Assembly: GCA_049596455.1 (NCBI GenBank)
Contig: JBMYLP010000014.1
Location: forward strand, 1-30,023
Reading direction: 5' to 3'
DNA length: 30,023 bases
Source of the DNA: UBA7446 sp049596455
GTDB taxonomy: Bacteria; Bacteroidota; Bacteroidia; Flavobacteriales; Flavobacteriaceae
Below the pieces are notes generated by a model. It made no database searches and had not been told where the DNA came from. It worked only from the letters and a program-made list of their open reading frames with translations. The translations under genes were made by a program, and so were the position numbers. Below, in pieces: positions 23,786 to 30,023 of the stretch (within the stretch, counting starts at the first letter, position 1; the number at the start of each line of letters is the position of its first letter).

Positions 23786-24814
23786 TTACCTTCTTGTTGA
23801 TGATCTACTTCTTGATGACGAACCGCTGCTCGAACTTCTACTTCCGGCAGATGTCCTGCTAAAGTTATTATTTGACGAAGATCTTGTTCTGCTGTAGCTG
23901 CTATTACTACTTCGAGAACTGTTGTTGTTCGGTTGATTATAGGAATTATCACTTCTACTGCGACTGTTTGTAGTCGTGGCATCTCTTTGCTGACGCTGGG
24001 TGGAGTTTGTAGAATACGAATTATTGTTTCTTGAGCGACGCATATTATCCCTTAATGAACCATTGTTTCTGGAGTTTGTTTGTCTTCTTTCAGTGTTGGC
24101 ACTTTGCCCATTTGAACTTCTCGATGATGACCTAGAAACACCACTTTCGCCACGCCCTCCTCTTATCCTACTGTACGTAGGCGTATTTCGGTAAACGCTT
24201 CCGTTATAATACCTGATCCCCCAGTAAGGATATCCGTTATCCCAACGATTCCAACGATTCCATCGATTCCAATACGGACTGCGATATCCCCATCCCCAAC
24301 GATAGGGGTTGTAATACGGATTGTGGTAATGATCAAATGTAAAATACCAAGGGTGGTAATTATATCCCCAAAAAGCAGAGCGACCAAAAGTGTATGGCGC
24401 ATCGTACCAACCCCAGCCCCAATTCCAACCAAACGGGCGGTTGTATATGATGTTCACATTTATCCTGTCAGACTGATCGCCCCATGAGCCATGTGCCTGA
24501 TAGTTTCCTGCACTGGTTTGTTCGGGTGCCGGACTTTGATACTGTTCAGGATTTGTGAAAATATAATCGTCTTGAATGCCTTGGGATGCCTTTTCAGCAA
24601 AATAATTTTTATAGTATGACCCACTTTGTTGCGGGGCTGCAGTTGTGTTTACAGCTTGTTGTGGAACTTCCTGCATGGGTGCTTCTCCATAGATGCCGTC
24701 TTGATAATACGAGACGGATTGATACCCACTACAACCAACAAAGAGTAGTGCTGAAAATAAAACCAAAGTGATGGGTATATTTTTAAAACGATGTTGTTGG
24801 TAAATAGTTCTCAT
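23786..24814 (-). CDS. Lipoprotein with aromatic-rich and Ser/Arg/Asn-rich low-complexity regions
   Basis: I do not recognise a functional family. The 342-residue product has a lipoprotein signal ending in LLFVGC (lipobox Cys28), so lipidation by Lgt is expected. Residues 29-127 are polar and Gln/Tyr-rich. Residues 128-208 hold 34 aromatic residues out of 81 (13 Trp), with a WNR-WNR-WNR run at 182-190. Residues about 212-342 are almost only Ser, Arg, Asn, Gly and Thr, ending SSSRSRSSTRR. The lack of a globular pattern suggests a disordered envelope or surface protein. It is co-transcribed with the FadL-like barrel (one base apart) and divergent from proS. A +Asp-Gln-Gly start (YYQDGIYGEAPMQEV) after the Cys appears family-specific. 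Function unknown. Confidence 0.85.
   Translation of the reverse strand: MRTIYQQHRFKNIPITLVLFSALLFVGCSGYQSVSYYQDGIYGEAPMQEVPQQAVNTTAAPQQSGSYYKNYFAEKASQGIQDDYIFTNPEQYQSPAPEQTSAGNYQAHGSWGDQSDRINVNIIYNRPFGWNWGWGWYDAPYTFGRSAFWGYNYHPWYFTFDHYHNPYYNPYRWGWGYRSPYWNRWNRWNRWDNGYPYWGIRYYNGSVYRNTPTYSRIRGGRGESGVSRSSSRSSNGQSANTERRQTNSRNNGSLRDNMRRSRNNNSYSTNSTQRQQRDATTTNSRSRSDNSYNQPNNNSSRSSNSSYSRTRSSSNNNFSRTSAGSRSSSSGSSSRSRSSTRR
24242..24272 (-). repeat. Nine-base tandem repeat in the lipoprotein gene
   Basis: CCAACGATT occurs at 24242-24250 and 24251-24259, then as CCATCGATT at 24260-24268 with a partial fourth unit. On the coding strand it encodes repeated Asn-Arg-Trp. Because nine bases are in frame, copy-number slippage would lengthen or shorten the WNR run without a frameshift. 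Confidence 0.85.
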
Positions 24815-24836
24815 GGTGGAAACGTTTAATTAACTT

Positions 24837-24844
24837 CAAATTTA
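24837..24844 (-). promoter_or_regulatory. Promoter -7 element for the lipoprotein-barrel operon
   Basis: The minus strand reads TAAATTTG, matching TAnnTTTG, 22 bases before the lipoprotein ATG. It is two bases from the divergent proS -7 box, so the two promoters cannot be occupied at once. No strong -33 box. Confidence 0.6.
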
Positions 24845-24846
24845 AG

Positions 24847-24854
24847 TAGTTTTG
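24847..24854 (+). promoter_or_regulatory. Promoter -7 element for proS
   Basis: TAGTTTTG matches TAnnTTTG, with TTTA at 24825-24828 as a weak -33 box (18-base spacer). The leader to the ATG at 24894 is about 35 bases, without a Shine-Dalgarno. Its upstream half runs through the divergent lipoprotein leader. Confidence 0.6.
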
Positions 24855-24893
24855 CACTACAACTAATCAAAAATCAAAAGTTGTGCCAAACTT

Positions 24894-26372
24894 ATGGGGA
24901 AGCATTTAACAACTCGTGCCGAGGACTATTCCAAATGGTATAATGAACTAGTGGTAAAAGCCGATTTAGCAGAGACTTCAGCCGTGCGTGGCTGTATGGT
25001 AATCAAACCCTATGGGTACGCTATTTGGGAACGCATGCAAGCCATTTTGGATAAAAAATTTAAAGAAACAGGGCATAGCAATGCCTATTTTCCGCTTTTT
25101 GTGCCTAAAAGTTTGTTTGAAGCGGAGGAGCAAAACGCCGAGGGATTTGCTAAAGAATGTGCCGTAGTAACGCATTATCGCTTAGAAAACGATCCCGACA
25201 AAGTGGGTAAACTTCGTGTGGATCCAAAAGCAAAATTAGAGGAAGAACTTATCGTTCGTCCAACGAGCGAAGCAATTATTTGGAATACATACAAAAATTG
25301 GATACAGTCCTATCGTGATTTACCGATTTTACTAAACCAATGGGCAAATGTGGTGCGTTGGGAAATGCGTACACGCTTGTTTTTGCGCACTGCCGAATTC
25401 CTATGGCAAGAAGGGCATACCGCCCATGCTACCGAAGCGGAGGCTTTGGAAGAAGCCAAACGTATGAATGGTGTATACGCCGATTTTGTAGAAAAATATA
25501 TGGCAATTCCAGTGATACAAGGGGTAAAGTCAGCGGCGGAGCGTTTTGCGGGAGCCGTTGAAACCTACTGCATTGAGGCATTGATGCAAGACGGAAAGGC
25601 ATTGCAGGCGGGCACTTCGCACTTTTTAGGGCAGAATTTTGCCAAAGCCTTTGATGTGAAATTTGCCACAAAAGAAGGTGGATTGGAGCATGTATGGGCT
25701 ACTTCGTGGGGTGTTTCTACCCGACTTATGGGAGCACTTATCATGACGCATAGCGATGATAACGGTTTGGTACTGCCTCCCGAATTGGCACCTTATCAGG
25801 TGGTGATTGTTCCTATTTATAAAGGTGATGATCAACGCACTGCCATTGAGGCTGCTGTTGCGCCCATTGTTACGGAATTGCAAAAAGCGGATATCCGAGT
25901 GCATTTTGATAATCGCGATACGCACAAACCCGGCTTTAAGTTTAATGAATACGAACTTAAAGGAGTACCCTTACGCATTGGTATTGGCCCAAGAGATTTG
26001 GAAAACGGCACGGCAGAATTGGCTCGCCGCGATTCCCTTTCTAAAAAGAGCGTTGCGCAGTCTGATTTGGTTAACGAAATCCAATCAACGCTTACAGAAA
26101 TTCAGCAGGCATTGTTTGATCGTGCTAAAGAGTTTAGAGCCGAACACACCACTGAAGTGGATACTTTTGATGCATTTAAGGAAGTGTTGGAAACCAAAGG
26201 AGGCTTTATTTCAGCGTTTTGGGACGGCACCGAAGCTACTGAGACAGCTATTAAAGAAGCGACTAAAGCTACCATCCGATGCATTCCTCTTGATGGAAAA
26301 ACGGAAAATGGAACTTGTGTGTACTCTGGAAAACCAGCGACAAAAAGAGTTTTATTTGCAAAGTCGTATTAA
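24894..26372 (+). CDS. proS: Prolyl-tRNA synthetase, archaeal/eukaryotic type (ProS type 3)
   Basis: ProRS charges tRNA-Pro. The 492-residue form lacks the large editing insert of the E. coli-type enzyme and has the archaeal/eukaryotic layout: MGKHLTTRAEDYSKWYNELV at the start, PTSEAIIWNTYKNWI (motif 1/2 region), then NVVRWEMRTR and FLRTAEFLWQEGHTAHATEAEA (motif 2), and HSDDNGLVLPPELAP (motif 3/anticodon domain entry). The tail, with CIPLDG...GTCVYSGKPA, is the C-terminal zinc-type domain, and the chain ends FAKSY. A C-terminal Tyr reaching the active site is typical of this type. Its last four bases overlap the convergent NRDE gene. This ProRS type is common in Bacteroidota. Confidence 0.96.
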   Translation: MGKHLTTRAEDYSKWYNELVVKADLAETSAVRGCMVIKPYGYAIWERMQAILDKKFKETGHSNAYFPLFVPKSLFEAEEQNAEGFAKECAVVTHYRLENDPDKVGKLRVDPKAKLEEELIVRPTSEAIIWNTYKNWIQSYRDLPILLNQWANVVRWEMRTRLFLRTAEFLWQEGHTAHATEAEALEEAKRMNGVYADFVEKYMAIPVIQGVKSAAERFAGAVETYCIEALMQDGKALQAGTSHFLGQNFAKAFDVKFATKEGGLEHVWATSWGVSTRLMGALIMTHSDDNGLVLPPELAPYQVVIVPIYKGDDQRTAIEAAVAPIVTELQKADIRVHFDNRDTHKPGFKFNEYELKGVPLRIGIGPRDLENGTAELARRDSLSKKSVAQSDLVNEIQSTLTEIQQALFDRAKEFRAEHTTEVDTFDAFKEVLETKGGFISAFWDGTEATETAIKEATKATIRCIPLDGKTENGTCVYSGKPATKRVLFAKSY

Positions 26373-27064
26373 TAGACTTTAGTTAAAACGTGAGTTGCCC
26401 CATCTAGTAAATCCGTGTAATACGATGTTTCTCCGTTTTGAGTTGCTTTTATAGACGTTATACTAACAGTTTGTAAATCCTTATCCTGTTTTAGAAAAAC
26501 ATTTGCTTTTGGTGGCTGAGCAACTGATTTATGAAAACTTACGATGTCTTCTAACGTCATCAAATTATGCGATTTTTTCATAAATGTTTTTGTTAGACGA
26601 TCCTTTTCTGTTTTGCCATAAAGGGTATTTGAACACCAAATATGCGGTACATTTTCATCTAATATCTTAACATCCATTTGTTTGCCATTCCATGCGTACT
26701 CTTTTACTAAAAAATCGTTATCGTATTGCATACAAATCAAGGTAAACGGGGCCATTTTTATTAAAATGGGTTTAGATAAGATGCTTTTTTCATTTGTTAA
26801 ATAGCGTATTGGTATTTCTCCACGGCTTAATTGATTAGTCGCACTTGGCTGCACACCTTTTGCATTTAGCAAGCAAGTAGCCCTTTTTTGATGTGTGTCC
26901 AAAGCAAACCACGTGCCGCCTTTTTCTAAATCTTTTGGATAACATAATTGTAGGTTGTCATGCAAATACGTTTTAGGATACAACGCTTTTCTAGTGTTTT
27001 TTTCGTCCCTGTTACTGGTTAAAAAGACCCCCTTTTTAGTTTTAAGAAATGTTACGACACACAT
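26369..27064 (-). CDS. NRDE/TANGO2-like protein
   Basis: The family takes its name from the Asn-Arg-Asp-Glu motif, present here as SNRDEKN (residues 17-23). The second residue is Cys (MCVVTF), conserved in the family. The fold is thought to be related to N-terminal-nucleophile hydrolases, so Cys2 would be the nucleophile after Met removal. GGTWFALD and the following CLLNAKGV also fit the family. Eukaryotic TANGO2 is linked to heme, lipid and Golgi homeostasis, but bacterial functions are unknown. The 231-residue protein has no signal peptide. Its start lies inside the end of the DinB-like gene (13 bases overlap), so the two are translationally coupled. Its end overlaps proS by four bases. Confidence 0.86.
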   Translation of the reverse strand: MCVVTFLKTKKGVFLTSNRDEKNTRKALYPKTYLHDNLQLCYPKDLEKGGTWFALDTHQKRATCLLNAKGVQPSATNQLSRGEIPIRYLTNEKSILSKPILIKMAPFTLICMQYDNDFLVKEYAWNGKQMDVKILDENVPHIWCSNTLYGKTEKDRLTKTFMKKSHNLMTLEDIVSFHKSVAQPPKANVFLKQDKDLQTVSITSIKATQNGETSYYTDLLDGATHVLTKVY

Positions 27065-27567
27065 TGATTTCTATACTGTTGGGTTGAAAAGGCTACACCA
27101 AAATTTGTATCAACCATATGAGAGAGCTTTTGTTCTAAAAGTCCAATTTTTATAAGACTTTGATGATGTATGCAATGATCCATACAATACATCAATTCTC
27201 TAAAAAGTGAAGATGAGACCCCCTGATTGGATTGGTTTTCATCCAAACAAGTTTCTATTTTAATAGGAATATTATCCTGCTCCTTTAATTTCCCAAGCTT
27301 AGTCAAGATGCGATCAATTACAAGTATTCCCTCAGTTACTTTTGTCTCCAAAATACGGTCTCTTTTCCGTAGATCATAATTTATGACTTCCTGCGTATCT
27401 TGATTCATGACACATAAATAAAACTCGATAATGTGGCGAAAATGCTCTCCAATGGATGCTCCAAACAACAAATCATTCTTTTTTGAAAAAGATTCATTAG
27501 TTAGGTTTTTCAGAAGGTTTTTAAGTGAGTCAAGAACGATGATGTGCGCGTTTATATTCATAGTCAT
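27052..27567 (-). CDS. DinB-like four-helix metal-binding protein
   Basis: DinB/YfiT superfamily proteins are four-helix bundles with a His-based metal site. Several act as thiol-S-transferases or hydrolases using low-molecular-weight thiols such as bacillithiol. This 171-residue protein shows GASIGEHFRHIIEFY (36-50, His42/His45) and MDHCIHHQSLIKIG (129-142, His131/134/135), the positions expected of metal ligands. The specific activity is unknown. Its ATG overlaps the upstream ATP-grasp stop (ATGA), and its own end overlaps the NRDE gene by 13 bases, so it is the middle gene of a tightly coupled trio. Confidence 0.78.
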   Translation of the reverse strand: MTMNINAHIIVLDSLKNLLKNLTNESFSKKNDLLFGASIGEHFRHIIEFYLCVMNQDTQEVINYDLRKRDRILETKVTEGILVIDRILTKLGKLKEQDNIPIKIETCLDENQSNQGVSSSLFRELMYCMDHCIHHQSLIKIGLLEQKLSHMVDTNFGVAFSTQQYRNQCVS

Positions 27568-28589
27568 AAAATTTGAGTTGCATTTTTTGTTTTTAAAACT
27601 TCCTTGCTTCCGCGTAAAAAATCACATAGCGATTGCGTTTTCTTTTTTTGCTTTAATTTCTTCTTACTCAACACATAAATAATATCCATATGACGGAATA
27701 TATCGCTGTAAGCTTTCCATATGGAGTAACTCGGATCGTAAATGTGGATGGGTTCAGCATTTACTCCATTGATTTCAAGAACCTTAATCCCTTTTTTTGA
27801 TTTAAATGCATCCCAATTCTTAATTTTAACATCTAACCGTCCGTAATCAAATCCAGGTATATGGCTGACGCATTCTGCGGTCCAATCTAACATGTCTTTT
27901 GTATAGTGCTTCCTAGCGTCATAAAAAGTTGTTCCAAGATTATGATTTCCAATAGGTTCTAAAAGTATCTTGTCCCCTTTTGGAATAATGGTTTGCCATT
28001 TTTTTGCAAAAGTTTTTTTTAAAACATCAATGCGATGCGCTATGCGGTGGTTCTTTTTAACCAATGCCTCTAGTGTATCCTTTCCAGTACCCTGAATCTG
28101 GCAAAATTCTTTGACCCCTACAGAGCTTATTTTTGGATTTTTTTCAGCGTCCCAGTAAAATAATATACCCAACTCTATAGGGTAGGTGATGTATTCTTGT
28201 ATGATGGATGTTTGTGAAGTTTTCTTTAGATAATGGTTAAGTTCAGAAATAGATGAAATCAATTTAACATTTTTGCCTCGCTCACCCATGTCTGGTTTTG
28301 CAATCACGGGAAAGAGCATTTTTTCTTCTTCAATTTTTTTATGAACATCTGCAATATCTTCATTTGCGTTTAGAAATAGCGTCTTTGGTTTCCAGTTTTC
28401 AGGAACATGTTTTAAGTAGTTGAATTTTGAGCTTAAAAACGCCCCACCAAAGTTCATACAAGGGTTAAGTACAGAAAAATACACCCATTTTCTAGACTTT
28501 AGCGCCAGCCAGAAATAGTAGAAATATGATGGTATATAAAACACCCAAAAAGGCCAAAATTCGTAATGGTATATACGCTTTAAATTCAT
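27564..28589 (-). CDS. ATP-grasp ligase (D-alanine-D-alanine ligase/RimK-like fold)
   Basis: ATP-grasp enzymes form amide or peptide bonds via an acyl-phosphate. This 341-residue protein has an unusual aromatic N-terminus, YEFWPFWVFYIPSYFYYFWL (9-28), which could be an interfacial or single membrane segment. The catalytic part shows FPVIAKPDMGERGKNV (93-108, ATP-binding Lys98 and glycine loop), IIQEYI (129-134, hinge), FDYGRLDVK (247-255) and VLEINGVNAEP (270-280, metal ligands Glu272/Asn274). I do not recognise the substrate. It is followed by the DinB-like and NRDE genes with overlaps and lies 40 bases after doxX, so it may share the promoter at 29507-29514. Confidence 0.78.
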   Translation of the reverse strand: MNLKRIYHYEFWPFWVFYIPSYFYYFWLALKSRKWVYFSVLNPCMNFGGAFLSSKFNYLKHVPENWKPKTLFLNANEDIADVHKKIEEEKMLFPVIAKPDMGERGKNVKLISSISELNHYLKKTSQTSIIQEYITYPIELGILFYWDAEKNPKISSVGVKEFCQIQGTGKDTLEALVKKNHRIAHRIDVLKKTFAKKWQTIIPKGDKILLEPIGNHNLGTTFYDARKHYTKDMLDWTAECVSHIPGFDYGRLDVKIKNWDAFKSKKGIKVLEINGVNAEPIHIYDPSYSIWKAYSDIFRHMDIIYVLSKKKLKQKKKTQSLCDFLRGSKEVLKTKNATQIL

Positions 28590-28629
28590 TGCATTTAGGG
28601 CTTTGTTTTTGACTACGTTATCGAGTCAC

Positions 28630-29013
28630 TTATTTTCGCCCTGACTTTCTTTGGATTAAAAAACTGATTACACTAAACAAAAAAGCTACAATAGCCATGC
28701 CAAAAAGTTGTCCATTATCAGATTTGTCGCCCCACTTAACTACAATTCCAACGGGTGTAAACAGATGTGTGCCAATGGCTCCAGTCATTAATCCTATCGC
28801 CCCGATTACACCATAAAATTTTGTTCTCGGTAAAAGAAGTAAGATGCCGATTAGTAGTTCAATTACGCCCAATAAAATTCTTCCCCAAGGATCTACACCT
28901 AATGTGGAAAATATATGGACAGCTTCTTCGTGTGCTGTGAATTTAAAATATAAGGATTGCAGGAGAATAATTGATGTTATTAATCGAAGTAAAAAGTCAA
29001 TTTTTGTTTTCAT
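28630..29013 (-). CDS. DoxX-family membrane protein
   Basis: This 127-residue protein has four predicted membrane helices at about residues 8-24, 44-61, 67-86 and 102-120, the DoxX/DoxD-like arrangement. ...YFKFTAHEEAV after the first helix and GVIELLIGILLLLPR fit the family. DoxX-like proteins are often linked to redox or thiol balance, but this member's role is unknown. It overlaps the YHS gene by 17 bases, so the pair is one transcript. The protein contains no Cys, so a direct thiol role is unlikely. Confidence 0.82.
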   Translation of the reverse strand: MKTKIDFLLRLITSIILLQSLYFKFTAHEEAVHIFSTLGVDPWGRILLGVIELLIGILLLLPRTKFYGVIGAIGLMTGAIGTHLFTPVGIVVKWGDKSDNGQLFGMAIVAFLFSVISFLIQRKSGRK

Positions 29014-29485
29014 TTTTTGAGGTTTTTAAAAGGTTAATCCAGTTTTTGTCAGCTTTTTCTTTTAATGCTGCTGTATTTTCAGTCCATTTTGCTTTGGTGT
29101 CGTTAAAAAATGTTTTGTAGAAAAGATAAAGTTTGCCATTTTCAATACTAAAAGATTCTGGGTTGATAGGAACTTTTTCTCCACTATATGCCATGGCATA
29201 GGCGCACCACCCTCCGTACTGCGGAAGATACTTCTCTGGATTTTTTTCGAACAGCAATTTGCTTTTTAAACTACTAAAACGGTATTTACCTCCTTGATGA
29301 GTTGATTCAAATGCAGCCTTTCCCTTTACTGCCGTATCATTGTGATATTCCACCACATCATAACCAGATAGGGCTAGTTTATCTTTACTAAGATTTTGAT
29401 GTGAATCAGCTGCCTGGCCAACTGCTAAGAAATGAAATGAAACTAAAAAGTAAAATAAATAGGGGAGGCGTTTGAAATAATGCAT
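28997..29485 (-). CDS. Exported YHS-domain protein
   Basis: YHS domains are small, often metal-linked folds found alone or attached to copper/redox proteins. From the ATG at 29485 the 162-residue protein begins with a basic-hydrophobic signal sequence (LPYLFYFLVSFHFLAVGQA, cleavage likely after Ala25/26), then LALSGYDVVEYHNDTAVKG (38-55) and YRFSSLKSKLLFEKNPEKYLPQYGGWCAYAM (68-98), the YHS core with its single Cys94. The C-terminus is helical and charged. An upstream in-frame TTG at 29509 lies inside the promoter box and is rejected. It is the first gene of a probable YHS-DoxX-ATP-grasp-DinB-NRDE set. Confidence 0.84.
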   Translation of the reverse strand: MHYFKRLPYLFYFLVSFHFLAVGQAADSHQNLSKDKLALSGYDVVEYHNDTAVKGKAAFESTHQGGKYRFSSLKSKLLFEKNPEKYLPQYGGWCAYAMAYSGEKVPINPESFSIENGKLYLFYKTFFNDTKAKWTENTAALKEKADKNWINLLKTSKNENKN

Positions 29486-29506
29486 ATATGATAAGATTGA
29501 GTTACT

Positions 29507-29514
29507 CAAAGATA
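29507..29514 (-). promoter_or_regulatory. Promoter -7 element for the YHS-DoxX (and downstream) operon
   Basis: The minus strand reads TATCTTTG, matching TAnnTTTG, 21 bases upstream of the YHS ATG. It is identical to the folE -7 box. No good -33 TTTG is seen upstream. Confidence 0.6.
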
Positions 29515-29602
29515 CAGATTATTCTCAATCTTAAATGTTAAAATTCTTACACTCACAATAATAAGCAAGATTTAAGCGCTATTGTTTTGTTTAAATTATG
29601 GG

Positions 29603-29633
29603 TTGTGTAATAATAATTTTAAGTATAAATTTG
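29603..29633 (+). promoter_or_regulatory. Promoter for tRNA-Glu and rpsT
   Basis: TTG at 29603-29605, a 20-base spacer and TAAATTTG at 29626-29633 give a good consensus promoter. The tRNA 5' end follows 19 bases after the box, leaving a leader of roughly 14 bases for RNase P to remove. Confidence 0.7.
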
Positions 29634-29652
29634 CACCTCGTAAAATCCGAAA

Positions 29653-29724
29653 GGCCCGTTCGTCTATCGGCTAGGACGCCAGGTTTTCATCCTGGTAAGA
29701 GGGGTTCGATTCCCCTACGGGCTA
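29653..29724 (+). tRNA. tRNA-Glu (anticodon TTC)
   Basis: A complete cloverleaf is visible: acceptor GGCCCGT/ACGGGCT (G1-T72 wobble), anticodon stem CCAGG/CCTGG with loop TTTTCAT (anticodon TTC), T-arm AGGGG-TTCGATT-CCCCT, and discriminator A. The 3' CCA is not encoded, so it must be added after transcription. The length is 72 bases. It lies 13 bases before rpsT and shares its promoter. Confidence 0.96.
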
Positions 29725-29737
29725 CAAAATTTAAAAT

Positions 29738-29989
29738 ATGGCAAATCATAAATCCGCCTTAAAAAGAATTCGTTCAAACGAAACGAAGCGTCAACGTAAC
29801 CGTTTTCAGCATAAAACAACCCGTAACGCTATCCGCGACTTTAAAGCGTTAGAAAAGAAAAAAGAGGCTGAAAAGAAGTTTCCGCTTATAGCATCTATGA
29901 TTGATAAGTTGGCAAAAAACAACATCATTCATGCCAACAAAGCGGCTAACCTAAAGTCAAAACTAGCAAAGCACGTTAGCACACTTTAA
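29738..29989 (+). CDS. rpsT: 30S ribosomal protein S20
   Basis: S20 is a small basic three-helix protein that binds 16S rRNA during early 30S assembly. The 83 residues match the family: MANHKSALKRIRSNETKRQRN at the N-terminus, then a Lys-rich helix (FKALEKKKEAEKKFPLIASMIDKLA) and IIHANKAANLKSKLAKHV at the end. The start follows tRNA-Glu by 13 bases with no Shine-Dalgarno. After tRNA 3' processing the mRNA leader would be very short. The 34 bases after the stop end in a poly-A run and GGCTTCC, probably the left arm of a terminator cut by the window edge. Confidence 0.96.
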   Translation: MANHKSALKRIRSNETKRQRNRFQHKTTRNAIRDFKALEKKKEAEKKFPLIASMIDKLAKNNIIHANKAANLKSKLAKHVSTL

Positions 29990-30023
29990 GTAGATGCTCA
30001 CCTAACAAAACAAAAAGGCTTCC

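Noticed and set aside
23785..23982. N-terminal extension of the FadL-like barrel gene
   Set aside because: The extra codons are another frame of the lipoprotein tail. The signal peptide begins at 23784.
24242..24272. Tandem repeat considered as a CRISPR or mobile-element signature
   Set aside because: Nine-base units in frame within a coding region, no spacers, no flanking repeats or transposase.
24163..24432. 89-codon open frame on the minus strand, Ile/Gly-rich
   Set aside because: Alternative frame of the aromatic-rich part of the lipoprotein gene. Its odd composition is a by-product of the repeated codons.
25807..26382. 191-codon open frame on the plus strand
   Set aside because: It lies entirely in another frame of proS, which has full ProRS motifs, and its translation has no family pattern.

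Overview
The window reads as a chromosome segment from a member of the Bacteroidota, most likely Flavobacteriaceae. Four lines of evidence support this. The tmRNA encodes the tag GENNYALAA. Promoters follow the Bacteroidota form (TTTG or TTG, about 19-21 bases, then TAnnTTTG), while Shine-Dalgarno sequences are missing from the leaders I checked (typA, gyrB, mdh, secDF, proS, rpsT). SecD and SecF are fused. The gene families present (FadL/OmpP1-type barrel, LDH-like malate dehydrogenase, archaeal/eukaryotic-type ProRS ending in Tyr) are familiar in flavobacteria. The taxonomic call is inference from these traits, not from a database search.

Layout. Positions 1-3162 hold tmRNA, the Kdo-8-phosphate synthase gene kdsA (both minus strand) and the divergent GTPase gene typA. 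Positions 3227-10352 are an AT-rich surface-polysaccharide block: a multi-membrane GT-C-like protein, a FemAB/GNAT-like transferase, a WzxE-like flippase, an inverted GT2 glycosyltransferase and two GT-B glycosyltransferases. Positions 10342-15910 carry ftsE (minus), asnB, gyrB and mdh. secDF (15998-18943) meets the minus-strand operon folE-cysS-yidD-lgt tail to tail. Next comes a two-gene minus operon: a lipoprotein with an unusual composition and, one base later, a FadL-like outer-membrane barrel. It diverges from proS. A second minus-strand set (YHS protein, DoxX, ATP-grasp, DinB-like, NRDE/TANGO2-like) fills 26369-29485. The window ends with tRNA-Glu(TTC) and rpsT in one likely transcript.

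How the genes fit together. Most of the window is housekeeping: translation and its rescue (ssrA, typA, cysS, proS, tRNA-Glu, rpsT), topology (gyrB), central metabolism (mdh, asnB, folE) and envelope biogenesis (kdsA for the LPS inner core, secDF/yidD/lgt for export, membrane insertion and lipoprotein lipidation). The accessory content is the 3.2-10.4 kb glycan block and the 26.4-29.5 kb operon. The least explained parts are the ATP-grasp/DinB/NRDE set, joined by overlapping start and stop codons, and the aromatic-rich then Ser/Arg/Asn-rich lipoprotein tied to the barrel protein. I found no CRISPR array, insertion sequence, phage gene or rRNA. No stretch above about 300 bases lacks a gene or stable RNA.
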